Source of the DNA: Cudoniella acicularis | Taxonomy: Eukaryota; Ascomycota; Leotiomycetes; Helotiales; Helotiaceae | Length of the DNA: 27,162 nt | Reading direction: 5' to 3' | NCBI GenBank assembly: GCA_013054445.1 | Contig: JAAMPI010000733.1 | Span: 1 to 27,162, forward strand | Program-made: the position numbers and the translations under genes | The notes under the pieces: generated by a model | Databases searched by the model: none | What the model saw: only the letters and a program-made list of their open reading frames with translations | What the model was told of the DNA's origin: nothing | In this document: positions 1 to 9,820 of the stretch, in pieces | How positions within the stretch are numbered: position 1 is the stretch's first letter | Layout: each line of letters opens with the position of its first letter

Positions 1-1
1 A

Positions 2-526
2 CCAGACGACTTCAACACCCTCGATGCCGATGAGAAGAAGCGTGTTAAGGTGCTGTTCCTACAACAATCACTCTGTGCTCTCTATAACACCATTACATAT
101 CGTAAAAACCCACGTCTCTACTCCGCATTAGAATTCCAACAAACAATGAGCTACACGCTCCTCCTATTACCTCGTAACATGGTCGTCGATGGCGAAGCAA
201 GCTATCTTTCCCAAGTCGCTGCACTAGAGGAGCTATGGGACACAATTCCCGGGCATAAAGGCTCACCATACCCGTTCTCCTTTTCCCCAGAGGAAAGACA
301 GGAAATGGATGCCTATACTAAGGGGGCACTCCTGGGCATGGATGTAATGCGGTCGATTCAGGAAAGTATTGGGAATTTATTTCCTGAGCAGGGATGCGTG
401 AGGACGGAACTTTATGAGGAGGCTTTGAATGCATTAGGTCAGATGAAAGAGCAGGTTATTAACGAATTCGCGAAAAATGAAGAGGAGAGAGAAGTTTGGA
501 AAAGGTGGTGGCCTTTTGGAACTTAG
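2..526 (+). CDS. AIM9-like / APH-fold phosphotransferase, C-terminal part (5' truncated by window)
   Basis: The reading frame is open from base 2 and stops with TAG at 524-526, giving about 174 C-terminal residues; the start lies outside the window. The segment follows the pattern I know from the C-terminal tails of fungal aminoglycoside-phosphotransferase-like proteins (altered inheritance of mitochondria 9 group): a charged stretch with DADEKKR, then a helix with QQSLCALYNT, a KNPRLYSALEFQ motif, an FPFSFSPEERQE-like acidic loop (here YPFSFSPEERQE) and a closing WPF triplet four residues before the end. The kinase-like catalytic domain itself is not in view, so activity cannot be judged. 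Substrate and location are unknown; family members are often linked to mitochondria. The family call rests on remembered motif layout only and could be wrong. Confidence 0.55.
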   Translation, partial: PDDFNTLDADEKKRVKVLFLQQSLCALYNTITYRKNPRLYSALEFQQTMSYTLLLLPRNMVVDGEASYLSQVAALEELWDTIPGHKGSPYPFSFSPEERQEMDAYTKGALLGMDVMRSIQESIGNLFPEQGCVRTELYEEALNALGQMKEQVINEFAKNEEEREVWKRWWPFGT

Positions 527-2537
527 GGATTGTGTGTAACGCCTCAAGCGTCGGGGCCTTGTAAGAGCTTGCGTAGTCGCCTTTGAACCGCTAAATATAA
601 GTAAAGAAATCATAATAGGATATCTTCGGCACTAAAATATACCCTTTGATACCTCTCAGGGCCTAAGGGTAAGCGAGAGAGTGAGAGTATGGCCAGCTTC
701 CTGCCTTCCAAATAAGACTACAATCACTCCACCCTACCAACTAAGGCGTACTCAGCCGACTCACTTCGCCAGCCCTCCCGACTGCGGCTGAGCTTCAGCA
801 ACGTTCGCAATTGCCATACTAGGCTTCCATCTTTTAGACTCTTATCTCGTTATTTGAATATCAAGATTTCGAAACCAGAATCTTCAATTTTGACACCTTA
901 AAATGGCCGCTTCTGGGGCCTAGCGGTATGGCATTGACATCGTGTATGAATGCGAGAATCCTGTTGCCGAGTAAGTTCAACCTGTGTAGGACTCTCGAAT
1001 AACGCGCTACGAGTACTAAATATTTCCACTCACTGCTGAAGCTTTGTCTTTGTTCATGGGCTGCGAGGGCATCCATAGGGGAAATGGACCGCAGAAACAA
1101 CAGCCAGAAAGAACAGTGCACCTAAGAGTAAAAGCACGCCGGCTCGATTTCTCCAACGCAGCTCCCAGCCGGAGTCCTCCGGTTCCAGACTCACGCCCCA
1201 ACAGTTTGAAGACCCTAGGGTTTTCTGGCCCAGAGACCTTTTGCCGCAGGAATTGCGAGACATCCGTGTGATAACACTGCTCTATACACATAAGATGCTC
1301 CAAATTTGAGGCGGAGCCAGCCCACAAGAGACGTAATAACCGTGTTCTCATCCTGCCGTGACCACGGCTGCCACATAATTCTCGGCGGAGCAAGGTAGAA
1401 GCTAGACACGTCGTCGTGAGGCATTTCTTCGATTGGCTAGGTCATATCGCATGAAAGTAATGCCAATGGTAAGTCCCTAGTGTCACAATTACCAAGGAGC
1501 TGTGCCGTGAGGATTATGAGGAGAGAGCTGGTCTGGGCTTATGCTCGAATCTCAACTATACGACGCGATAAAGAGGAATTACCGTCACGAAAACCAAGAG
1601 AATCGAATCAAGAGTAGTAGATCAAGGGTTCGGGCTTTAAACTAACTGTGCCGTCAGGGTTTTCAGCTTCGACGAGGCCGACGAAGGGGCATTCTGAGCG
1701 GGTTTAGGCAAGAGGGGTTGGCGGCGCACGACAAAACTAGAAGGACCGAGCGGGGGAGTGTTGGGAAAAGGGGTGAAGAGATACTCGAGAAGTAGGGAAG
1801 GAGTATTGTCAGAAAGGAGGCATCTTTCTGACTAGTCACATCGTAGAATCAGAGCGGTAGGAGAGTTCAGCTCCTCCGCCTGTCCGTGCTAGCCCCACTG
1901 CAAATAGCGCTTTAGTCCAAATCTCTGATATCCGGTCTCAGGATCGTGAGGCCTTTTTGCCATTGGGCATATCCCTGAGACGATGAGCCAAATTTGAGTG
2001 AAGGCCCTGAAGGGAGGTGACTCTAGGAACAGGACAGCGTCGTTGCTCCTGCAATGGAACTGCCGCCGGGATCCATTGCATCCGGTCCCGCACGATCCTA
2101 AGGGAGACCTGTTAAAGGAAACACAACGAAGAAGTGGATGGGTCGAGGATCGAGAGGAGACTAGCGAAGAGGTAGTGGTGGGTCGAAGAGGTACCTAAGA
2201 GAGAAATTCGCATTCAGAGGGTTTAAAGGTTACGGGCTGAGAGGGTTCTCAACGTCGACTCTGAACTTCGACACTCTCATGCGGTATAGTGTAATTAGTC
2301 GGTGCTCAAATCCGGGCTGTCGCAGCTAGATGAGGTGTGCCGGCCATCGTGCTCAAGGAGTAGTCGCTGCGGCATTAGTTAGTTCGTGTAGTAGGTAGAG
2401 GCATAGGGAGGTAAGACCAAGGCCGGGATGAGGCAGACCAGGCCGCCGCGCAGCGAAGGCAGGAAAGAGGGGATGATGAGTGAGGGTGAAGATAGCAGGT
2501 GAAAGAGTTACGACCAAGGTGAAAGGGAGAGGGGGTT

Positions 2538-2543
2538 CTTATA
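2538..2543 (-). promoter_or_regulatory. TATA-like box ahead of pyrimidine-rich leader
   Basis: On the minus strand the sequence reads TATAAG, followed at once by a C/T-rich run (AACCCCCTCTCCCTTTC). This is the usual look of a fungal core promoter with a pyrimidine-rich start region. No downstream gene could be assembled, so it is only a candidate. Confidence 0.25.
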
Positions 2544-2654
2544 GACGGCGTCGAAAAGCAGCGCCGAGACGAAGCGAAGGTGCCTTGTTAGAAGTGGCCA
2601 CGCTAAACCCGAACAGGTACACGCGATGCCCCCTCAGAACCTGCGCCCCGCTAA

Positions 2655-2880
2655 CCGATTTATTATATACTCTAAAATTAAACCTTAAACTTATTATATA
2701 TAATTTATATATAATTTATATTTTATAAGTTTAAGCGTTAATTTCGTAAGGTTAATATCGTTTAAAAAATTTTTATACTTTTTTAATATAGTTATATATA
2801 TATAAAGAATTTATATTTAAAGTTTTAAGTAATTATATTAATTTCTCGTGGAGTTAAAAATACCTTAAAATCGCTATTTT
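2655..2880. other. AT-rich island (possible RIP-degraded or mobile-element relic)
   Basis: Base composition drops sharply from roughly balanced DNA to almost pure A/T for about 225 bases, with strings such as TTATATATAATTTATATATAA and TTTAAAAAATTTTTATAC. In filamentous ascomycetes such islands commonly come from repeat-induced C-to-T mutation of transposon copies. No coding remnant is left to name an element. The island contains the inverted repeat listed separately. Confidence 0.45.
2684..2735. repeat. imperfect palindrome in AT island
   Basis: The left arm CTTAAACTTA (2684-2693) is matched by a perfect reverse complement TAAGTTTAAG (2726-2735). The 32 bases between are also nearly self-complementary (TATATAATTTATATATAATT type). 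It could extrude as a hairpin, or be the surviving end of a small inverted-repeat element. In sequence this AT-rich, chance palindromes are common. Confidence 0.5.
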
Positions 2881-3025
2881 TGGTGTAAAAGGGTGGCCCA
2901 AATGGGGGGGTGGGGACTTAAGTTCTATCTTTTCCCTTTGAATTACTCTCGATCTATAGTGTATTGAGGGCCCCCTTTCTTCCGTTGTTAACTAAAACAT
3001 TCGATCTGACTGAGGCTTTTTACAG

Positions 3026-3360
3026 GAGAAGGCTGTGGCTGCTGCTGCGGCAGAGAAGGAGAAGGAGAGGAAGAAGAAGAAGGTAAGAACCTCAACTTTT
3101 CTTTAATAGATCGATGCCCAAGATTATTGGTCACACGCTAACAGATATATTTCTAGGCGAAGGAGGCCTGTAGGCATCGTGAGGCGCGAAAGCACGAAGA
3201 AGGCCAATGAGACCAAGAAGGAGGAGAAGGAGTTTGCTGGTTTGGCGGCGGGCTTGGGGGCGCAAGCCTCGAGCAGAAGGAGTGAGCGGGGCCTTCGGGC
3301 ATATTGGTGGTGCTGTGCTCGGCGGCTGTGGAGGCAGGCTTCGGCCGTAAGACCTGTTGA
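3026..3360 (+). pseudogene. relic of a glycine-zipper protein gene
   Basis: A spliced-gene signature is preserved: a TACAG acceptor at 3021-3025, a 57-nt exon encoding EKAVAAAAAEKEKERKKKK, a 74-nt intron (3083-3156) with GTAAGA donor, GCTAAC branch site and TTCTAG acceptor, then an in-phase continuation AKEACRHREARKHEE that meets a TGA. The neighbouring frame carries on with NETKKEEKEFAGLAAGLGA, and the third frame then gives AFGHIGGAVLGG, a glycine-zipper pattern. Three frames in order mean at least two frameshifts. The family is probably a fungal Ala/Glu/Lys-rich protein ending in a glycine-zipper membrane motif, but I cannot name it. Upstream exons would fall into or beyond the AT-rich island and are not visible. 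Confidence 0.4.
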
Positions 3361-4304
3361 ATCAAAGAATTCTCCTCTCTGCAATGCTTGTAACAGCTCC
3401 CGTCGTGAATCATTTATGTGAAGATTTCTAGGCTCCAAAAATGTGTTGGTGTTTCATAAATAGATGCATATATTTTCTGGCCGCTTCCCTATGATTTCGT
3501 GATTTCTTTTTGTGGACTGAGAGACACTGTTATTCTAAATGAGATGTTTAAACGCAGAGTTGTCTACTGGGAGCTGTGAGTTCCATCTGGCACCAAGATC
3601 TTGTGCAACCTCTTGCCGAGACGAAGAGGAACTCATTTATGAAGTTGAAGTGGTGCTAGATTTGTTCTCGCATTCTTGAGAGCTCGTGCTATGCACACTG
3701 CTAAACAGTTGAAACAGTGATAAATGAAACCAATAGCAGACCTCACATCAAGAAATAATTGGTCTGTTGATTCTTAGCATCGCTTCATCTTCGACAATGG
3801 GTGATATATGTCCCCGCTAGCTAAGTCGTCCCCTAATTAGATAGCCTGCATATACAGTACGCGATAAATTAAGGTTTGTGGTGTATATGTCTAAATAAGC
3901 AAATTTTGTTTAACATACTTAGTAGCTCATGGAGTAGTTCGAGCCAAAGGCGGTACCCCTAAAAAGGGTATTCCGAAGTAGCTTGGGGGAACGAGGTTAC
4001 TGGGTTGAACATTGGTATCGGTCAATGTACGAGGTTAGGGACCTAAGAGACCACTAATATCGTTTCATATAAACAAAGATTCGCTCTTGTACCACAGTTG
4101 AGATAGTCTTCGGACGGTTTACGGTTTTGCCATTCGATTCTTTTTTCTATGTATTGGTCTTCACGGCTATTGATAAGAGGAAAGAAGTTCCTTGGTATGG
4201 TGCGGAGGAAGAAAGTTCCTAGGTAAGGTGCGAAGCGCGAAGAAAGAACGAACTTGAAGAATCCCGTCAACCTCCGCCGCATGGACCTCTTTACCGCTAA
4301 GAGC

Positions 4305-4404
4305 CGCTAGCGATCAAGCGAGATACGCTAGTATAAATGATTACTGTGATGTGCAACAAATTTCTTGCGGTTTCGTTTCTCATGTGAACGAAAGATTCAC
4401 ATTC
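4305..4404. repeat. diverged direct repeat, copy 1
   Basis: About 100 bases that recur at 4481-4577. Shared blocks include CGCTAGC, TAGTATA, GATGTGCAACAAA and GTGAACGAAAGATTCA in the same order and spacing. Many of the differences are C/T or G/A exchanges, as expected of old copies hit by transition mutation. Confidence 0.6.
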
Positions 4405-4480
4405 AACGTCTAAGAGTCCCGAAGTCTCGGCATATTGTAACTTAAGCACATCACCTCCTTCTCCTCGAATTGAAACTCCG

Positions 4481-4577
4481 CGCTAGCAAGTACCCGAGAG
4501 ACATTAGTATATAACGCGTGCGATGTGCAACAAAACCTCGCAAATTCGGTTCTCGCGTGAACGAAAGATTCAATTTC
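4481..4577. repeat. diverged direct repeat, copy 2
   Basis: Second copy of the unit at 4305-4404, shifted by 173-176 bases and in the same orientation. Nothing in the unit resembles a known element end; it may be a segmental tandem duplication. Confidence 0.6.
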
Positions 4578-5305
4578 GAAGCCTGGCCTCAGGATGTATC
4601 AATGCCTTGCATCTCGCAACATGGAAGCCAGTCACCGCTCGTTCTTCCACGCAAGATAAGAAACGACGCCGTGGCGTCTGAGAGCCACCCGCTCATCAAT
4701 TGGTTGCTTCAACTCTCAAAAAGCAAGAAAGGCAACGTACCAATAATATATCGTGCTCAAATGACGAAATTAAGCTCTGTAAGCAGCAAAACGAGCAATC
4801 TGAAGACGTGATGGATCGGAATCTCTGCTTTTCCTGGAAATAAGGCGTCAAATTCTTTTTGGAGATAGGGAACTCTGCAGATGGCTGAGTTGCCACAACT
4901 GTCTATGCATGGCTGGCTCGTATTCTCGAGTTGGTTGGCTTACTGGAACAGCGTTGGCTTACTCAAAGCTGCCCAAGTTGGTTGCAATCCGACACTTCCT
5001 TGTTCGAGTTTTCGCGATAGCTAGATTGTGTGATCAGATTAAATAACCAAATCTGTTCTCAATTACCCACAACAGTTCAGATATTCAGAATTTCAGATGT
5101 AAGAGAAGCCAGGCTGTGAGAGATGCCATTAGCAGCTAGGAGAAAAAGTAAATAGAAGACAGATGTAAATAAATCCTAATTCATATTCCTGCAATCAATT
5201 TGCAAAAGGAACCAATTGCCTGAGATTTCTAGGGAGTGGCATCGCATTACATTCTTCCAGCATGCACACATGCCCATCTCTAGACACATTTCCGGTACTC
5301 AATCC

Positions 5306-6602
5306 CTAATAACCCTTCTTCCTACTCACCACATTAATCAAAGGCTTCCCCTCCTCGAAATTCGTCAAATTCAGTTCCAATATTTCCAAACTCCTCTCCC
5401 CATAAGTCGTTCCCAATCCACTGACATGTGGTGTAATGGCTACATTCTCCAAGTCCCACAGTTCACTATTCGCAGGCAGGGGTTCCGGCTCCGTGACATC
5501 CAACGCAGCACCTCTCAATCCACCCTCGCTTGTCGGTTTCTTAAGAGCAGCGATCAAGTCATCGTGTTGGATAATAGGACCACGTGCAATGTTGACAATG
5601 AATGCGTTTTTCTTTCCGAGAATTGCAAGCTCTTCTGCGGCGAGGAAGTGATGTGTTTGCGGTGTAAGCGGAACGGAGACAAGCAGAATGTCTATGTCTT
5701 GATTGAGAAAGTTGTGTAAAGAGGCTTTGTCGAGGCCGCTATACCATTCGCTTGGGACTGTACCGTCAGGATCTCCCGTCCCAGGGACGATGTAGCCGTG
5801 ATCTTTCTTGCTTTCTGGTGTTTTGCGAGCTCCAGCTGTGTAGGCGATGACATCTATGCCGAGAGATTTGGCAATGTGTGCAGCTTGATCAAGAATTAGT
5901 AAAAATGGTTGAAAGAAGAAGAGATGATATACATTGCCGTCCACTTCAAATAATTAGCACAAATTTTTTTTTCAAGAGCAGGGAGCAGGGAGGAGTCGGG
6001 AGGATGAACAAAGAAATAAGTTGCTCACATAGCTCCATATCCTAGAACTCCAAGCCGTTGTCCGACACCATCTCGCACAGGTGCAAGATCTTGATGGCTT
6101 CCCCAAATATGCTTCTTTTGCCACTCCAGAAGCAGCTTTTGCTTATGAGCGTGACTTAAGATCTGGAGAATTACCCATTCTGAAATTTGCGGTCCATGAA
6201 CGCCAGACGAGTTGGTAAATGGAATATTGGTGTCGGTGAAAGTTGGCTGGGTGAGCAATCGGTCTACGCCAGCGCTGAAAAGATGGATCAATTTTATGTG
6301 CTTGGTTGATTTAGGCGACGGTAGTCTATTAGCTGAAGTCACCACGATCGTGACGCCTTCCAATAATCCTAGAAAAATGTCAGCCGGTATACACGTTGAA
6401 TAAAAGTCCCACAGGAAAATGATAAGGATTTTTAAGTACCGTCGTCGATCTCCTCAGGTATCCTTCTCTTGCTAAATTCTACTTGTTGGTATTTGAACTC
6501 ATAATTGGGATGCTTTTCTTCGATTTCGTCTAGGAGCTTTTTATCCGGAGGGGAGGGGAGGAGAATCAGAATGCGCTCTTTTCGAGGTGGGGCTTCTCCC
6601 AT
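5306..6602 (-). CDS. D-isomer-specific 2-hydroxyacid dehydrogenase (NAD(P)-dependent)
   Basis: Four exons read 6602-6440, 6368-6029, 5943-5933 and 5883-5306 and join to a 363-residue protein, the normal size for the family. It should interconvert 2-keto acids and D-2-hydroxy acids, as glyoxylate/hydroxypyruvate reductases do. The Rossmann motif GYGAIG lies at residues 164-169; its last glycine is supplied by an 11-nt microexon. The catalytic set is complete: Arg272 in NIARGP, Glu303 in DVTEPEP and His324 in TPHVSG. All three introns have GT..AG ends, and the two around the microexon contain CTAAT branch sites. No targeting signal is evident, so the protein is probably cytosolic. The exact substrate cannot be read from sequence. 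A TATA-like box lies about 80 nt upstream of the start. Confidence 0.92.
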
Positions 6603-6682
6603 CGTGCCGCTCGGTTTTTTTTGAGAGTTCAGAAGGGTTTTGAGAATAGAAGAAACCTGAGCACGGGAGTCGGGACGCGGGG

Positions 6683-6690
6683 TTATATAA
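6683..6690 (-). promoter_or_regulatory. TATA-like box of the 2-hydroxyacid dehydrogenase gene
   Basis: The minus strand reads TTATATAA about 80 nt upstream of the ATG at 6602, a plausible core-promoter distance for a fungal gene with a short leader. No other element in the 413-base gap to the next gene (6603-7015) is recognisable. Confidence 0.35.
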
Positions 6691-7015
6691 TGTCAAGCGG
6701 GTATGCGGCAGTCAAGTTGCAATTAAACACAATTCCGCGTAATCTGTTGTCGGGACTCAATGAGCCAATGCATGCATAGAAGCCGCGCAGTAGTGATGTC
6801 GACATATCGATTGTTGATTTCAAAATGCTGCAAGGCCTGAAACAAGTCCTGGAACAACGGTAAGCCAGCGCCCGCCGAACCCCACTCTAGGGGTCATACG
6901 CTAAGATAAGCTGCTTATCTGGAACCCATGTAATTAAGGAGGGTAAAGACAGATGAGATCCTCCAAAATGCTCAGCCTATATTGCGCATTCAAAATGTCT
7001 CCCAGCAGACAGTAT

Positions 7016-7782
7016 CTAGATGGCAGCTTTGGCGTGTTCGTCGTGCTCGTCTATGTCCGTAGCTTCCCAAGGATAACAAATCCAAACATCTCCGACAGTT
7101 CTAGCAGCCAAGTATCTATTCTCATCCAACATATCCTCTGGAAGTCGGCCCTTCTTCTCCTTGTTCTTGTTCTGACAGTGCCGCAGTAATTAGCCCAGAT
7201 CTTTGCGGGTACAAGCGTCTCGAGAGACTCGGAGCAACTTACATGCAAAACAAATATCGAAAAGACAGTCTTCTCTCCCTTAGCACCCAACTTCTGCCTT
7301 GCAATCTCGACGTCCTTTTCCAATTCCTTGACGGCGTATTCCAAAGTTGTTCTGGTATCGTCGACTTCATCCACGATCAAGATCCGCTTGCCGACCAGGT
7401 TCTCCATCTCTCCCAAGCTTGTCAAGTCCAGCCATTGTGTTCGAGTGACTTTCGTCCCTAGTATCTCGACTTCGCCGGGTGTGTTGACGCCAGAAGGGTG
7501 TGTAGAGGGAAGCTCTTCGTAGAGAGAAAGACCGATAGCCTGGATGGGGATATTGGGCGATCCGGGCTGCTTCAGGAAAGATCGCAGGATTCTGGCGGGT
7601 ACATATCCTCCTCCACCGATCGCAATCATGAGCTGAGGTTGGAAGTCTTGAAGGATCCTCGGGGCAGCCTCTTGACACAATTTGTGGACCTGTGAAAAGG
7701 CTGTTAGTCCTTGGCGTCTACCTCGAGGCGGGGTTCTAGCTCTACTAACTTGGTTATAGGTAACATATTCTTTGATAACCAT
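7016..7782 (-). CDS. HPT1: hypoxanthine-guanine (xanthine) phosphoribosyltransferase, HPT1-type
   Basis: Three exons (7782-7750, 7689-7243, 7171-7016) encode 211 residues. The enzyme salvages hypoxanthine and guanine (possibly xanthine) to nucleotides using PRPP, in the cytosol. The closest remembered match is yeast Hpt1: YVTYNQVHKLCQ at the start, AIGGGGYVPARILR at 34-47, and the PRPP-binding loop ILIVDEVDDTRTTL at 114-127, followed by FVLHNKNKEKKG and CYPWEATDIDEHDE near the end. Introns of 60 and 71 nt have GTTAGT and GTAAGT donors and CTAAC/CTAAT branch sites, and all junctions preserve phase. A short 11-codon first exon carries the start. Yeast Xpt1 is related and the two activities cannot be separated from sequence alone. 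The gene is divergent to the hydrolase gene starting at 8470. Confidence 0.93.
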
Positions 7783-8469
7783 CTTGGATATAGTGCGATT
7801 GCGATGCGAAGTGTTGGTAGCAAGAGAGCCCTAGAGGAGAACAAGATTTAGGTAAGAAGGGGCTCCAAAAGTACCTAGGTAAAAAATCTCTGGGCTGTGA
7901 GAAAATTAATTGGGAAGGCCAGGCTAGCGAATGTCGCCTAGCAAGGAGACTAACCACACCCCTTTGACTCATCGTTATCGCACGGACCCCGGAATTGTAT
8001 TGGTGGTGATTGCACCCCCTTGCTGTTGGGATAGACAATAACAATTAAGCGAGTGTGGTTATCTTTCCCCACTTTTGCATTTCACTCTCAGCCTCGTTAT
8101 TGACAGCTGCAGCCTTTACCCCGCCATGCTGCATCACAAGCATCGAGGGGGTGTAGAGGTCGTTTTACACCGGAATCCCCTTGAAATTTTTTTTGGTTTG
8201 GAATAGTTCCTCTCTGTTTGAAGGGCTGTCTGCATTACCCCTCAATACCATCCTAGCTTGGAGTTTCCAGACGTCAAGCGCCCGAAGTGTGTGCGAATAT
8301 ATCTAGCCCCGCATTAGTGCATTTCCTGTATGCCAGCAATGTTTGTGGAACTCGAGATCCGTGTATATTTTAAACCCAGTCTTGAAGCTAGAATTGTTTC
8401 TCTCAACTCGAGCGAAGTATTTCAAGTCCCACCAGGTCCCAAAGTTCAATCTCATCACTTCAAGTCAAA
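7783..8469. promoter_or_regulatory. shared intergenic region between divergent HPT1-type and hydrolase genes
   Basis: The 687-base gap separates two outward-reading genes and must hold both promoters. The one recognisable element is TGACTCA at 7965-7971, the consensus of Gcn4/CPC1-type bZIP factors, and its TGACTC core is also the Bas1 site of yeast purine genes. It lies 183 nt ahead of the HPT1-type start codon. A single 7-mer can arise by chance. Confidence 0.4.
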
Positions 8470-9697
8470 ATGGCTCAACCGCCACCTGATCTTAAGATTC
8501 CCTCCTCAAAGTCCACCGTCAGCGTCCGCATCATCGATACGACTTCTTGGATCAAAGGGATTCCCGCTGCGGGTTTTTTCTCTCCAGACATTAAAGGCTT
8601 TGCCCACCTGTCTTGTCCTGCGTTCTCTTTTTTGATCGAACATCCTGTATAAAAACCCTTATTTCTCCAAATATCCTGCACCATGATATCATCCTCCTGA
8701 ATTCCAGCTCCTGCCTTCCACCCAAAAACATCAAAAATCCACAAATATATTAACCTCATAACCAACCAGTCCTCCCGCAGCGTCCTCTTCGACCTAGGCG
8801 TCCGGAAAGACATCGAAAACTTCGCCCCCCGAATCGCAAACCGCATCAAAGATGGCGGCTGGTCGGTTACTGTCCAACAAGGCGTCCGCACCCAGCTCGA
8901 AGCAAACGGCGTTCCGGCCTCCTCAATTGAAGCCATAATCTGGTCTCACTGGCACTTGGGACCACACCGGCGACCCCTCAACATTCCCCTCCAGTACTGC
9001 CCTCGTGGTAGGTCCTAACTTCAAGTCCTCCTTCATTCCCGGCTTCCCCTCCAACAAGGACTCACCAATCCGAGAATCCGATTACTCCGGGCGCGAGCTC
9101 CGCGAGATTTCTTTCGAGGAGAATAGAGGCTTCAAGATAGGCAATTTCAACGCATACGACTATTTCGGCGACGGATCATTCTACCTCCTTGACAGTCCAG
9201 GCCACGCAATCGGCCACATGTGTGCTCTCGCGCGCGTTTCCTCCCAGGGGAAAGAAGCGTTCATCTTCATGGGCGGCGACGCCTGCCACCACGTGGGCGA
9301 ATTCCGGCCTTCTCCATACCTTCCCCTCCCCTCTCATATCACGCCCAACCCTATGTACTCCACAAGTGCCACACCCTGTCCTGGTTCTATCTTTGAACAT
9401 CTGTTAAGAGATGGAGATACCCAGAAACCTTTTTACGAGATTGCGCGATTGCCGGATGGGAAAGGCATCGCGCACGATGTGGATGAGGCGCAGAGAACGA
9501 TTGGGAAAGTGATAGAGGCTGATGCTAGGGATGATATTTTGGTGGTGATGGCGCATGATGAGACGTTGGTTGGTGTGGTGGATTTCTTTCCGAAGTATGC
9601 TGATGGGTTCTACGAGAAAGGGTGGGTCGAGAAGGGGAGGTGGTTGTTTTTGAGGGATTTTAAGCATGCTCTTGAGGATGAGGGTGCGGAGAAATAA
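8470..9697 (+). CDS. metallo-beta-lactamase-fold hydrolase, interrupted by a one-base frameshift
   Basis: Exon 1 (8470-8646) encodes MAQPPPDLKIPSSKSTVSVR and onward to LIEHP; a 123-nt intron (8647-8769, GTATAA donor, AACCAG acceptor) follows; exon 2 runs from 8770 to the TAA at 9695-9697. The fold is shown by the zinc-ligand motifs: SHWHLDH (HxHxDH), DSPGHAIGHM, GGDACHH and a late MAHDE. However, the HxHxDH motif changes frame inside itself. The first frame reads SHWHL and then runs to a TAA near 9018, while the rest (DHTGDPSTF onward) is one base out of phase. A run of three G at 8958-8960 is the likely site, where two would keep the frame and give a 367-residue protein. This is either a real inactivating insertion or a homopolymer sequencing error. 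Substrate is unknown; relatives include lactonase-like and secondary-metabolism thioesterase-like enzymes. The gene converges on the next one, with 123 bases between stop codons. Confidence 0.82.
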
Positions 9698-9820
9698 TGA
9701 ATGCGAAGTTGCGTAGTTGGAGGTCCGAAAATGCAATCCATTTCCAAAGTTGACTACTGTACGAATATTAATAATATCATAATAAGGAAGTATACTGATC
9801 GTACAACATATATCATAACA

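Larger units (their letters stand above)
527..3025. other. gene-poor stretch with unresolved minus-strand leader-like region
   Basis: I see no convincing protein gene in this 2.5 kb stretch. Read on the minus strand, 2543-2538 has a TATAAG box followed by a long pyrimidine-rich tract (TC-rich down to about 2450 and again at 1640-1800), which resembles the leader of a fungal transcript. No long spliced reading frame follows it. Around 860-1424 several short frames overlap on the minus strand. One of them (1263-1054) encodes a hydrophobic stretch of about 17 residues (GVLLLLGALFFLAVVSA) that would make a membrane helix, but I could not join it to neighbouring exons. It may be a relic, a noncoding transcript or chance. 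Confidence 0.4.
3361..5305. other. intergenic stretch without a recognisable gene
   Basis: Nearly 2 kb with no frame that looks coding. Only short repeats stand out: two tandem copies of a roughly 29-base unit near 4187-4245 (AGTTCCTTGGTATGGTGCGG and AGTTCCTAGGTAAGGTGCGA) and the longer diverged pair listed below. The 97-residue frame starting at 4518 lies inside that repeat and shows no family features. Confidence 0.5.

Noticed and set aside
2480..2728. 82-residue basic open frame running into the AT island
   Set aside because: Its C-terminal half is only translated A/T-rich sequence (Leu/Ile/Tyr/Asn), so it is an artefact of composition.
4518..4811. 97-residue open frame on the plus strand
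   Set aside because: It starts inside a diverged repeat, has no family features and lacks coding-like composition; likely chance.
7498..7695. Plus-strand open frames opposite the HPT1-type gene
   Set aside because: They are antisense shadows of a well-supported conserved coding exon.
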